64,000 nt of DNA from Hemicordylus capensis (lineage: Eukaryota; Chordata; Lepidosauria; Squamata; Cordylidae), in NCBI RefSeq assembly GCF_027244095.1, contig NC_069662.1, positions 143,114,294 through 143,178,293 of the forward strand. The letters run 5' to 3'. The notes below the pieces were generated by a model, which saw only the letters and a program-made list of their open reading frames with translations, was not told the origin of the DNA and made no database searches. Position numbers and translations under genes: made by a program. This document shows, piece after piece, positions 45,501 to 58,400 of the stretch (position 1 is its first letter; every line of letters begins with the position of its first letter).

Positions 45501-48500
45501 CTCAGTTGGGGCCAGTTCTACATCTAAGGGCCGATCTTATTCTCGGCAGAGGCCCAATAGATTTCAAGACAATAAAGATTACAAGAGGCAATACCGGCCC
45601 TATCAGCACAATAGGGAGTATAACCAAAAGGCAAAAGGGAAAGCAACAAGACAACAGGATAAGGATGCTTCCAAACAGAGCTTTTGATGGGACTGTTCAT
45701 TCACTGCACAACCTTGTGAAACCTTACAACCAAACCGTTGGCCCGATTCCACCTCCACCGGCCAATCTATCCAGGACCCCCACCATCGGTCCTGTGATTG
45801 CCAGAAATACCATCAAACTGGCAAGCCATGCCCAAGCATGGCACAATATAACATCAGATCGATGGGTCTTGCGTATAGTGCAGATGGGATATGCGTTGGA
45901 ATTTGAGACCAGGCCTCCATTTTCGGGACTGACATACACGCTGGCCACGGAAATACAGGAGGAGGTCAAGGTGTTGCTCGAGAAGCAAGCAATTACACCT
46001 GTGCAGTGGGCGAACAGACTGACGGGTTTTTATTCCCGTTACTTCCAGATCCCGAAAAGAGATGGCGGGATCCAAGCTATAATGGACTTGAGGGCTCTCA
46101 ACTGTTACATTCTGACCAAAAAATTCAGAATGACCACTCTACAGTCTATCCTGCCCCTATTGGTTTGCGGGACATGGGCAGCAACATTAGATTTGAAGGA
46201 TGCCTACTTCCATGTTGGCATCCAGGAGAACCACCACAAGTACCTCAGGTTTACGGTGGGAAGTTAGATATATCAGTACATGGTACTCTAGTTTGGTCTG
46301 TCAACAGCACCGAGAGTTTTTTCTAAGGTGATGGCAGTTTTAGTAGCCTACCTGAAGACACAAGGGATGATGGTCTATCCGTATTTAGACTATTGGCTCT
46401 TGGTCAATCACAGCAGGGAACTCTTGACGCAACAAATACAACAGGTGGTGCACCTGTTGGAAGACCTCGGAATCAACATCAACTGGAAGAAATCGAATCT
46501 CGACCCGATGACTCGGGTGAGCTTCATCGGAGCAGTACTAGATTTGGAAATGGAGAAAGCGTTCTTGCCATTGGAGTGCATTTGCCAGATACAGTCGCTC
46601 ATCCAGCAATTTATGGAAACCCCACAGCAACCGGCTGTATGGATTCAGAAGCTTCTGGGTCTAATGGCTTCATGTACCACAACTGTGCAGTATACACGGT
46701 TACACATGAGCACACTGTAACTGTGGTACCTCCGCAATTTTCTCTCCAATGTGGACAAACAAAACATGCGCTTGACAATGCCACCGGTTGTTTTAAAAAG
46801 TTTACGCTGGTGGATGGAGGAGCGCAATCTAATTCAAGGTGTGGGATTCACGGCACGGGTTCCCACATGTCAGGTGACAACGGATGCATCCTTAACAGGA
46901 TGGAGGGCGCATTGCTTAGGCCACTGCATCCAGGGGACTTGGACTCAACTGCAGACTCAACAGCACATCAACTACTTGGAGTTGATGGCGGTACTCCTGG
47001 CCCTCAAGGTGTTCGAGCCATTGCTCACAGGGAGGATTGTGCAGCTGCAACTGGACAATACGACAGCAGTTGCCTATATCAATCACCAAGGAGGAACAGT
47101 CTCCTTGACATTGTGTCTGCTCACCCAAAAGTTATGGGATTGGTGCATACAGCACTCAGTCTACCCGATGGCTATCCACATAAGAGGGGTGGACAATTGC
47201 TTGGCCGACAGCCTCAGCAGGATCACTGACTATGGCCAAAGGCACGAGTGGGAGATAAAAACCGCATATCTCAGAGAGGTATTCCAGGACTGGGGAGTCC
47301 CCTCGATAGACTTGTTTGCAACTCTTGCCAACAAAAAGTGTGTCAACTACTGCTCTCGTGCGGGCATAGGCCGAGGCTCCCTAGGGGATGCGTTTCAACA
47401 CACCTGGAATGTGGGTCTGCTGTATCTATTTCCACCGTTGCCTCTGTTAGGGTGGACAGTGGCGCGGGTGATAAGGGACAAGGCGAACTGCATTCTGCTG
47501 ACCCCCTGGTGGCCATGCCAGCCATGGTTTGCCCCGCTTCTGCAGTTGTCGAGGGGCAATTTCCGCAAATTCCCACACAGAGCGGACCTGTTGCAAAGAG
47601 AGCAAGGAAGAGTATTGCATCCCGAGGTTCAGGCTTTGAAGATGACTACCTGGAGAATCGAGTTTTGAAAGATATCCTACTAAATAGCAGGCGTGAAACT
47701 ATAAGGCGCAATTACACTTGCAAATGGAAGCACTATTGAGCTTATATGAGAGAAAGGGGGATCAAACCCTTGTGCGCAACACCATGCGAGGTTTTGATGT
47801 ACCTAACTTTGCTTAAGCTAAAGGGCCTGGCCAATGTCTCTGTTAAGCTGCATTTGGCTGCCATTTCAGCAAAGCATAAAGGCTGGGATGGTTCATCTGT
47901 GTTTTCCCACCTGGATTGTAAGCGTTTCCTAAAAGGCCTCAACAACTTGTATCCACCTGTAAGTCACCCTGTGGAACAGTGGAGCTTGTCTTTGGTGTTG
48001 TCAGCTCTTACGAAGCGTCCATTTGAGCCTTTGGCAACAATACCCATTAAGCTTCTGTCGTTGAAGACTGCTTTCCTGATAGCAATCACGTCGGCGAAAC
48101 GTGTAAGCGAACTGACAGCTCTACGTATGGATAAGCCTTACACACAGTTCTATTCTGACAAAGTTGTGATGCGGCTTGATCCACACTTCCGTACAAAGGT
48201 GGTGACTGAATTTCATTTGAATCAGGAAATAATCCTGCCTACCTTCTTCCAGAATGCAGAGACAGATTTGGAAAGGGCTTTCCACACACTAGATGTGTGG
48301 AGGGCTCTTCTATATTATTTGGATCGGACCCATGACTTCCAAAAGAGTAGAAAACTTTTCATCTCATATAAGGGACGTTGTAAGGGCCGTCTGATATCTC
48401 GCCAACGCTTAGCGCATTGGCTAGTGGAACGTATCTTCCAAGCCTATAAGTGTCAAAAGGTGACACCACCCAAGATGGTGCGTGCTCACTCTACAAGAGC

Positions 48501-51500
48501 TTATGCAGCATCAGCAGCCCATCTATCGAGCATCAAGATGTCAGATATCTGCATGGCGGCCACATGGTCTTCTCAACTACCGTTCATCAAACATTACGCT
48601 ATAGATTTGAGGATGGCACAAGAAGCAAATTTTGGGAGAACTGTTCTAAAGAGGGTGTTAGCATAGGCTATGGGTCATCTGCACCCACCTCCATAAGGGG
48701 GCAAGCTTGCTAATCACCCATTCCTTATCGCTACAATGGATCACAATCCAGATAAACAGGTTGCTTACCTGTAACTTATGATCTAGATGTGATCCATTGT
48801 ATCCATAAGTTCCTCCCGAGCCATCCCCGCTGCAGAATCAGTTGGTGGAGAGAAACTAATTGTCTTGTGGATCATCCCTATGGGCAGTCTGCGAGACACT
48901 GAAAAGGAAACGCCCCAACCACCAATCTTAACGAACTCAGCACAGCACGTGCAGGTGGGAGGGGCGTCGTCAGCCCACGAGGTCCCTGAGCAGGCACAGA
49001 ACCCATTCTTTATGGCTACAATGGATCGCATCCAGATCATAAGTTACAGGTAAGCAACCTGTTTTATTACCTCAGCAGCCATAGTTGGAGCAATAATTCA
49101 AGTTCCATACAAAGTATATGCACACACCCATTGAAAATTACATGGGTTTGCACCTTAATTTAAACTTGCAAATAGCCACTTACTTGGTTTCAGGTGGCAA
49201 GTAAGTGAGAATCGCCTCCAGGCAACTGGGCATGGAAGCTTTTGTACATTAGAAGAGTGGCTTCTTTTTCAGGCTGTTGACACACTACAAATGACTCATA
49301 TGGGTAAGTGTGAGTTAGTAAATATTTTCTCAGTTGTTCATTTTCTATGACCTATTTTCCAGGCTGTCTTCACCATCAAAATATATATTGTACTAGTGGG
49401 TCTCAGTAAAATAAATCTGTGGCTTTCATTTTCTGACTGCAATATGTGGATGCTTATCTGGATATAAGCCCTGATATAAGCAGGACTCATTTCCATGTAA
49501 ACATGTGAGAAATTGAGTGGTTCATTTAAAAGTGAATCAGACTGACTGCACAATTTATTTATAAAAATACATTGTATAAACGTATTTATCTTCATACTCG
49601 CTTATTTAACTTTATAGACTACAAACTTGTTATCAAGGTGTTTATGTCCAAGCTTATCCATGTCTCTTCTCCATTCTGAAACTGCTTATAGTCTCAGATG
49701 ACCTTGTCAGCATTTTGTGAATCAGTTAGCTTCTCTCCATTAGTCATTGCTCACAGACAATGGATAGTGTCTCTTCCTTAACCTCATTACAGCATTAGTT
49801 TTGGGGGAAAGCTGGGAGCCTGTTTACAGATGTGGATCTGTTGCTCTTTTTTAGTTGACATCGTTTAAATTTCAGCTATTATAACTCAGATTTGGCTCAT
49901 CATAAAGTATCTATCCGTCTTCTATCTATATAATTCTCGAAGGCGTACCCATGGCTAATCCCATGTGTGGCAGGTCTTGCGAGAGTTTGCGAGCAGAAGC
50001 ACCATGGTGATTGGGCAGTGGGGATTCCATATGCAGATAGGGAGGAGGAGCCTGTGATAGTTAAGGTCAGTTGGAATGCTGAATGGTTGGAAGATGTTCT
50101 TGACTGTAGAGGAGAGGAATCTATATATGTAAAAAGATAGTGGGCAGGGGTCTGCGAAGGGAGAGGTCGCGAGGGAGGAAAGAGCCCCTTCAGGAGGAGG
50201 AGGACACGGTTGTGTGAATTAAATGAGGAAACAAGATCTGCTGCTGCTATTGCTCCTGTGGGGAGGAGCGGGGCTCGGGTGAGGGTGGGGAGGTCTCGGG
50301 ATAGGAGGCTTCAGCTTGGCCAATAGGCACCAGCAGTGCTACAGCCGGGACCAAAAGGGGTGAGGGTGATGGAAGCAACGGGATGGAGGAGGAGGAGCAG
50401 GACTGTGGCTCAGGTGAGGGTGGAAAGATCTCTGAGGTGAGTGGTGGCTGTGGCAGGGGGTGAGGGGAGCAAGCAGTTATTAGCATGCAGATTCTCTGCA
50501 CGGGTTAAGCTAGTTTTCTTTTTTAATTTCTAAAGCATTTAACAGAACTTGTTTTACATGGTCTTTTGCAAACTGGGAAATTGATTCAAGTCTCAATTTT
50601 GGAACTATGCCAGCACTGTTAAGCAGTGGACATTATTTTGAATTTAGAGGTGAGGAATCAAAGAATGAGTCCCATGACTTAATTTCATATGTTTGTTAAA
50701 ATATGGAGATCTGTTTTACAAGGTGGTTGTGAGAAGCACCGAGAGGGCCTGCAAATCATTGTATTGTAAACAGTGTTTAACAAATTGAAGATTCTAGTAT
50801 AATAAGGAAGTACATTAAGGCTGTACAGGTGGACCTCACTATACAGGGTATATGCAGTTCTACGTATTCCTGGTGGCCTGATTGCCACCTTACCTTGATA
50901 TCTGCGGATACAAAAGGGTTAAAACCCACATATCTGTGGGTTGAAGATGGCTAGAAGTGACCTTGGAGGTCATTTCCAGCTGTCATTTTGTGAAAGGGAG
51001 CCATTTTGTGGCTAATTTAGCACCAAAAAAAATTTATCCCCATGAAAAATCATGAAATTTAGGAATTTGGACTTCTGGAGGGCATTACTGGACATCTGGA
51101 GCGCTTGACTTCGCTCCCCCAGCCCCGTTTTTGACCTTTTTTCGTGCAGTTTTCCCAGCCTTGTTCTAATTTTTCTGTGAACCGCCTTGAGATTGTTTTA
51201 ATTAAAAACAGTATATAAATTTAACAATAATTAAATAGGTCTCCAGGAACCTACCCCTACCCTCATCCCCTTTGCCACAATGCCTATTATCTATGGTTCT
51301 GATATCCATGGTTCCAGTGGAGAATGGAACTCCCACGGATAATGGGGTTCACCTGCATACTAACAAGTAATATATAGTCTGATATGGATTTTCTGAGACT
51401 AATTTTACTTTTCTCATGAAAAGCATTTGATCCTATTACATTTCTAAATACAAAATCTAATAATTTTGGAGTGCTTGAAAAACAGAAATAAGTTTGGTTT

Positions 51501-52425
51501 TTTTATGATAACTTTCTAGGTTTTGCAGATGTGTTTAGTGTTTTGCGCTCATCTTATCTATATGGACAGCATCCTAGCCCTCTCCAGAATGTATGCAAAA
51601 ATCTTCAACGCTGGCCAGGTATGACACAAGAATTGAGCCTTCATTCTGAAATTGACTTTGTCTGACTGAGCATGATAGACGCATTACAATATAGATTACA
51701 GTATCCAGTTTTTGTAATAGTCTAAGCTGTATTGTAGTAGCTTCTTATTTTATTGGGGTTTTTAGCTCCCCCCTCCCCCACAGGAGAGAGCTCAGGGTGG
51801 TATTCATTGTTGTTTTTATCATTAACAACCCTGGGAAGTAGGTCAGACTGAGATAAAAATCACTGTCCCAAAGTCACCCAATGAGCTTCATGGCTGAATG
51901 GAGATTTGTACACAGTTCTCCCTGGTGCTAGTCCAGCATTCTAGCCACTACACTTCACTGGCTCTTCACATTGCAATTTCTCATAAATACGTAACTCATT
52001 CATAAGAGTCACCTTTCCGTTACAATGTATTCTTATGAGTCTATAATCCTTAGAGGTTTCCGAATGTGAAACAATTGCTAGAACTTTGTTTGAATGAAAG
52101 CAAATGTAGCACTAGTAATGGCAGTTGGACCCATCTTAAATCTTTTGTATCAAACTCAGGAAGCTGCCTTATACCAAGTCAGACCATTGGTCCATCTAGC
52201 TCGGTATTGTCTCCACTGCCTGGCAGTGATCTCTCTAAGGTTTCACGCAAGTGTCCTTCCCAGCCCTGCCTGGAGATGCTAGAGACGGTGAAGCTACCAC
52301 TAAGCTGCAGCTCTGTCCCCACAACAGTACTCTGTTGAGGACTGAACTGCAGTTGTTATAATTACCAATTTAATACCATTTCAGAACAATTGCAGCTATT
52401 TAAAAAGTTTAAATTAATGCAGAAG

Positions 52426-52466
<41 letters not shown>

Positions 52467-55400
52467 CCAAGTGTTATCATTTCTTACAAAACTGATATGG
52501 GAGAGGGTGTCTTTTTAAAATGTCTTTGTATGTGTTTGACTGTTTCTTGGATTCACATCTTCAGTTAACTTTGCCATTTCTGCTGGAATTAAGCTCAAGG
52601 AGTTGGCATACGAGTAGGAATCTTGTTGGAGAAAGCAGATCTAAAGTGTATGTACCCACTCTGAGCACAGGACTAGTTATACTAGTTCTTTGGATTCTGC
52701 CATGCACATGCAAATATATATATTTCAGTTTTTTAAAAATTGAGATATACCACCAAAAAAGAACATACATAAGACACAACTAGGTGGATATTTTAATGCT
52801 CTCCTGAAGCATAAAATGTTCTTCTGTTTTTAAGTTTTTGTTCAGTCTCGAGGTTTTAAAACCCTGAAATCAAGAGCAAGACGACTGCAGTCCACATCAG
52901 AACGATTAACAGAAACGGAAAATGTAGCACCCTCATTTGTAAAGGTAAGTCCAAAGATCTTTCAGTTGTGATCATGATCCAGTCGGTTACATTTGCTCTG
53001 ATATCATTTTATTCAGTGATCTGTTGCATTCATAATGAATGGGTTCTGTGCTTGCGCAGGGACCTCATGGATAGATCAACTAGCTCCTTGCTACGCCTCC
53101 AACTGCCCTGCATGTGCTCCGTGCTTCCATTATTTCCGGCAGTTGGGGCGTGTTCTTGCTCAGTTTCTATTAGACTGCTTATGCATCTACACCTTGTGAT
53201 ATTTGCTCCTCGGTGAAAACTTTTGAGTAGAAAACAAATTGAATAAAACTGAAAAGACTAAGGACTGACAAGGATAACGACAACTCAATACGGTTAAAGG
53301 AACAAGAAAATAAACGGAGCGAACCTCAGACTTGTCCAGTGATGAGCGGATTGGAACGACCCCTACCGACAAAGGACTGTTAAACAACTACTCTCTAAGC
53401 TAAGTCTATTTTTAAAAAAAGTCTTCAAAGCCAGTAGCAAAAACAACTTTTAAGCACTGCACGGAATGCCGTGTAAAGCTGCCAACGACTGATAGTCATG
53501 ACACGTATTTGCTGTGTCTGGGAGAGCAGCACAATCTGGCGTCGTGCAAGGTATGCTGCTCAAAACAAACACTAAAGAACCAAGCACTTTGACTACAGGC
53601 AACCTTGTATAATGAGGCACTTCGGCCACTGACCGAAGTGTAGAGGTCGATATCGTACCCTTTGTACGTATCCTTCAGTGTAGAGGTCGATATCGAGCAC
53701 GGGATCGTGCATCAATGTGATTCCTTCGGTGGAACCTGTGACAACTCAGTCTAAAGCCACGAAGGAGCAAGAATTCAAGCAACCAGAAATGGTGGAGAAC
53801 AAACACCACCATAGAAAACATAGGCATTCTTCCATGGAAGAGGAGGAGGACTCCCCTCCTAGAAAATGGGCTAAGAAAGCAGACTCCAGGAAGAATGCGT
53901 CCTCACTGACAGCGCTTCAATCAACTCAAGCTTCAGATGAGGAACGCGGCACCATGATACCGACATGGGTGTCATCGAGCACAGCGCCATCGACATCAAC
54001 AGCCCTGAGACCGAAAACTACAGCGTCAAAGACAGTGCTGTCCTCGGTATCGACAGTATTGGAGTGCTGGAAACTGACAGAATTATCTCCAGCACAAACG
54101 CCTATACATTCACTAGCAGAAACGCCACAGCGAACCTACCAAGCAGCAGATTATGTGGACTTTGGAGAAGAGGCAGCAGGAGAGGAGGATGTTGCTTTAG
54201 ACTCTAAAACAACAACCTCACTGCTTGCAGTCTTAGAATCCACAGACAGTATACCATCTGGCTCGACATTACAAGGGTTCACGAATTGGAGTTTCAATAT
54301 CAAGCACGTCAACGCTGAAGAGGGAACACTATCGGTACCAAAAACCCCGTCAATGTCACCAGTAAGAACACAGCCTTCAACAATGAACCCCATACGCCTA
54401 ATGCCAACGACTACAAATCCAATAGGCTAATATCACCATTGAGACAGACGGCTGACCGATCAGGTGTGTTAAGACATATTTCTCTTTTCGCACATCTAGG
54501 ATCAGGCTATGCCTCGTGGAAATCGTCATTACAGTATGCAGACATGCAGGGCTTAACTTCCTCCAGTATATCAGAGGGCATACAGTGCGGCCAAATCAGT
54601 CATAGCTGTGGGTTTAGGCATACCCCTACAGTGGTCTACATGGCTGATTATGCAGAGTATCACATTTGGAAAGTGCAACAAGAGGCTTTGCACAATGTGC
54701 AGCATGCGGCATTGTATGCAACTCCAGCACCTGCTAGAGAACCAGAAACAGTGCCCATAGTGGTGTCTACTGCTAGTCAAACACTGACTCCACTTGCGTA
54801 GACACAAGTGCCAGTGCAACCTAAGAAGGCAACAAAGAATCACTGACTTACCCCCCAGAAGACAAGGTTGAAGATGAGGGGGATAGATACACCACAGACT
54901 CATCAGAGACAGGTTACGGAGGGGGTGATGAACCTGATCCACCAACGGAGGTGCCACCTAAAACTTCTTTGTCACCCTCAGAATAGTTGAAAGCCTATCA
55001 TGTACAAATAAGGGAAATGGCTGAGGCTCTAGGGTTGGAACTGAAGCAACCCAGAGTAGATCTTAAAGACTCAGTTTATAATATGGCTTTGGCAAGGGTG
55101 ACGTACCCAGTGGCACTTCCCATGCCGCCTGCAATCACAAAGGCAGCTCAATTGGCATGGGTGGTGTTGCAAACATCTACACCGACATTGAGAAAATTAG
55201 AGGGATTGTACAGGGTACAAGAAGAGGACAGCATTACCTGATGTGGCATCCTTACCTGATGTGGCCAAACTCTTTGGTCGTGGAATGTGCAGCTTCTTCG
55301 AAAGGGGGCAGCGACAAACTACTCCTTCTGAAAAGGAAAATAGAATAATAGATATAGGAAAAGTAGGTAGAAAAATATATGCCACTTCCAGCTTGGCTAT

Positions 55401-58400
55401 AAAGATAGCAAATTATTCTGCATGTCTGGCAAGATATGGACAAGATATGGACATTGTGGGATGTACTTCTCCAGGACTCAACTACAATGACACCAGAAGA
55501 GTTCCAGAACAAGTTTGTACAGATGTATGAAAAGTCAACTGCTGTGACTAGGCAGCTACTTGGCACTTTTAAGTATTTGGTAGAGACAGAATCGAGAGCG
55601 ATGACAACGGCTGTAACCCTGCATCGCCATGCTTGGCTGCGTTCCACAAATTTGCAACAAGAAATGCGGGACAGGATTGAACATTTACCATATGATGCAA
55701 AAGGACTCTTTGTGGAAACCACTGACACAATAATGGAAACATGGAAAAAATCTAAATATACAGCAGAAACATTTATGGTTTCATCAGACACAAATGTGGC
55801 ATCAACGCGTAATTGAACATTCGGCAGGCAACAGCATCGAGCTGTGTAGAGGCAACAGGACAGAAGAGATTTTAGAAGACAGTACAGGCCCTATCACAGA
55901 AATAAGACCTTTGGGCAGCGGCAAAAGGGCCAAAACGCTAAACAAAATAGAGATCAAAACAAGGAGACTCCTTGATGGCCAGATCCATCCACTGCAAGCA
56001 CAACCAGTAGCACAATTAACATCAAGATTGCTCACGATATCTGCTTTGTGGTTGTCAGCAAATCCATCAAGCTGGCAAGTCATGCACAAGTATGGCACAA
56101 CATAAATGCAGGCCAGTGGGTTCTAAAGACTAAGGTCTGGTTATGCAATAGAGTTCAAAGCTTTTCCTCCTTTTCAGGGGATAAGGTTTACGAAACTAAC
56201 CCCAGTTCTATTGGAGGAGATACAAGTGCTACTGGAGAAACAGGAGATTGTGCCAGTGCGGTGGGTGGAGAGGATGTCCAGTTTTTAATTCTTTTATTTC
56301 TAAATCCCCCAAAATGATGGGTGGGGGGTACGGGCTATAATGGACTTGAGAGAGCTCAATCTGTATGTACAGACTCACAAATTTAGGATGACAACATTGC
56401 AGGGAATTCTGCATCTTCTAGCCAAAGAAGAATGGGCAGCTATGCTGGACTTGAAGGATGCATATTTTCATGTGGGAATACGTGAAGCTCAGTCCAAGTA
56501 TCTAAGATTTACAGCAGGCAATACAGCATACCAATATACGGTTTTGCCATTCGGCTTGTCAACAGCACCATGGGTGTTCGCAATGGTAACAGTAGTCGTA
56601 GTGGCATACTTGAGAATGGAGGGAGTTGTGATCTTCCCATAACTAGACTGGCTTGTGGTCAGCGATGACAAAGAAAAGTTACTTTCGCAAATCCAATTTG
56701 TACTACGCCTATTGGAGGACCTTAGGCATCAAAGTGAACTGGGAAAAGTCACGCTTAACACTGCAGAGACGGATAAGCTACATACGTGCAGAGCTGGATA
56801 TGCAGACAAAGAGAGCTTACTTATCACTGGACAGATCTCAGCAAATAAAGGACCTAATACACCAGATCACCGAGCTACCTCAGCAACTAGCAAAAGTGAT
56901 CCAGAGGCTGATTGGGTTGATGGCATCCTGCAATTCTACAATTTGCAACACACACCTGCAGATGAGGACAATGCAAATGTGGTATCTAAAGGACTTCCGT
57001 CCCAACCAAGATAGCCAGCAGAAACTACTCACTCTATTGTGAGAAGTAATAGATGCGCTGGGTTGGTGGACTATGAGTTCACATCTACAGTCTGGAATGC
57101 TGTTCAAAGCCAAGATCCCCACATGCTGGGTGACAACAGATGCCTCTCTGTTGGGATGGGGAGCACATTGTGGAGACCATCAAGTGCAGGGTCAACGCAA
57201 TGGACAATGCAACAGAAGTGAAGTCATATAAACTACCTCAAACTATTAGCTGTTTTTATGACGTTGAAGACATTCAGTCCACTCCTGCAGGGAAAAGTGG
57301 TGGTGGTTCACCTAGACAATACAACAACAATTGCATATCTGAACAAACAGGGAGGCACGGTATCACGCTCCCTCTTCCTACTGAGCCAACACTTGTGGAA
57401 TTAGTGTGTGAATCTGAGCACACACCCGTCAGCAGTGCATATAAGGGGAGAAGACAATCTGCAGGCGGGTGAGCTCAGTCACTTGCTTCTAAGGAACCAA
57501 CACCACGAGTGGGAACTAAACACCACATATATGAAAATGGTCTTTGACAAATGGGGTTGGCCAGCAATAGACTTGTTTGCAATTGCGGCAAAGAAAAAAT
57601 GTCAGAGATACTGCTCACGTGTAGGGCATGGCAGGGGCTCGTTGGGCGATGCGTTCCAGTATGTATGGACCAAGGGCCTGTTCTACCTATTTCCTCCACA
57701 GCAACTAATAACTTGACACAAATGTTGAGGGATGGCACAAGGGGAATACTGGTGACCCCCATGGTGTCCCAGACGACCATGATTTGCCCCAGCGCTAAGG
57801 CACTCAAGCGACATGCATCACAAATTCCTGAACCAGCCAGATCTGCTAAGCCAGGATGGAGGGTCGCTATAGCACTCGCAAGTAGGAACGCTAAGGTTGA
57901 CAGTGTGGAGAATTGGCAACTAGATAAAATTTTGCTGAATAATAGAAGGCGCTCAATAAGGTGCAACTATGATAGCAAGTGGAGAAGATCCAAGCTGCAC
58001 ACAAAAAAGCAGGGATTTTTCCCAAGAAAGGCAACAGTTAGGCAGATCCTGCTCTACATGACAACTTTTCATATGGAGGACAAACATGTTCTTCAGGGTC
58101 CATTTGGCAGCGATATCATCTGAACACAAGGGATGGGATGGCACAACGGTGTTTTCCCATCAGGAATGTAAGAAATTCCTAAAATGCTTGAATAACTTGT
58201 ACCCACCTGTTAGAGACCAATGCAGCAATGGAGCTTGTCTTTAGTGCTGGCTGCCCTCACTGAAAACCCATTTTGAACCATTGGGAGAGGCAACATTGTG
58301 AATGAAGGCATTAAAGACAGTGTTCTTAGTTGCAATTTTTACTGCACGGTGAGTGAATTAGCAGCGCTAAGATCTGATCGCCTGTACACTCAGTTTTATC

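Larger units (their letters stand above)
42733..49064 (+). mobile_element. DIRS-type tyrosine-recombinase retroelement A (fossil)
   Basis: An old DIRS-like element, full in length but broken, in YME1L1 intron 3 and in the sense of the host gene. Parts in order: left inverted terminal repeat 42733-42907; gag-like region about 43141-45690 with a Cys-rich start; reverse transcriptase about 45750-46720; RNase H about 46750-47230; tyrosine recombinase about 47746-48666; internal complementary region 48723-48809; right inverted repeat 48882-49041 with an extension to about 49064. No target duplication is seen, as expected for this group. I estimate about four to six breaks. The two terminal repeats have drifted, so it is not a recent insertion. 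The nearest relative in the window is element B. Confidence 0.9.

Noticed and set aside
46393-47229. 278-codon frame inside DIRS element A
   Set aside because: A shadow of the RT/RNase H region in another frame, without the family's motifs.
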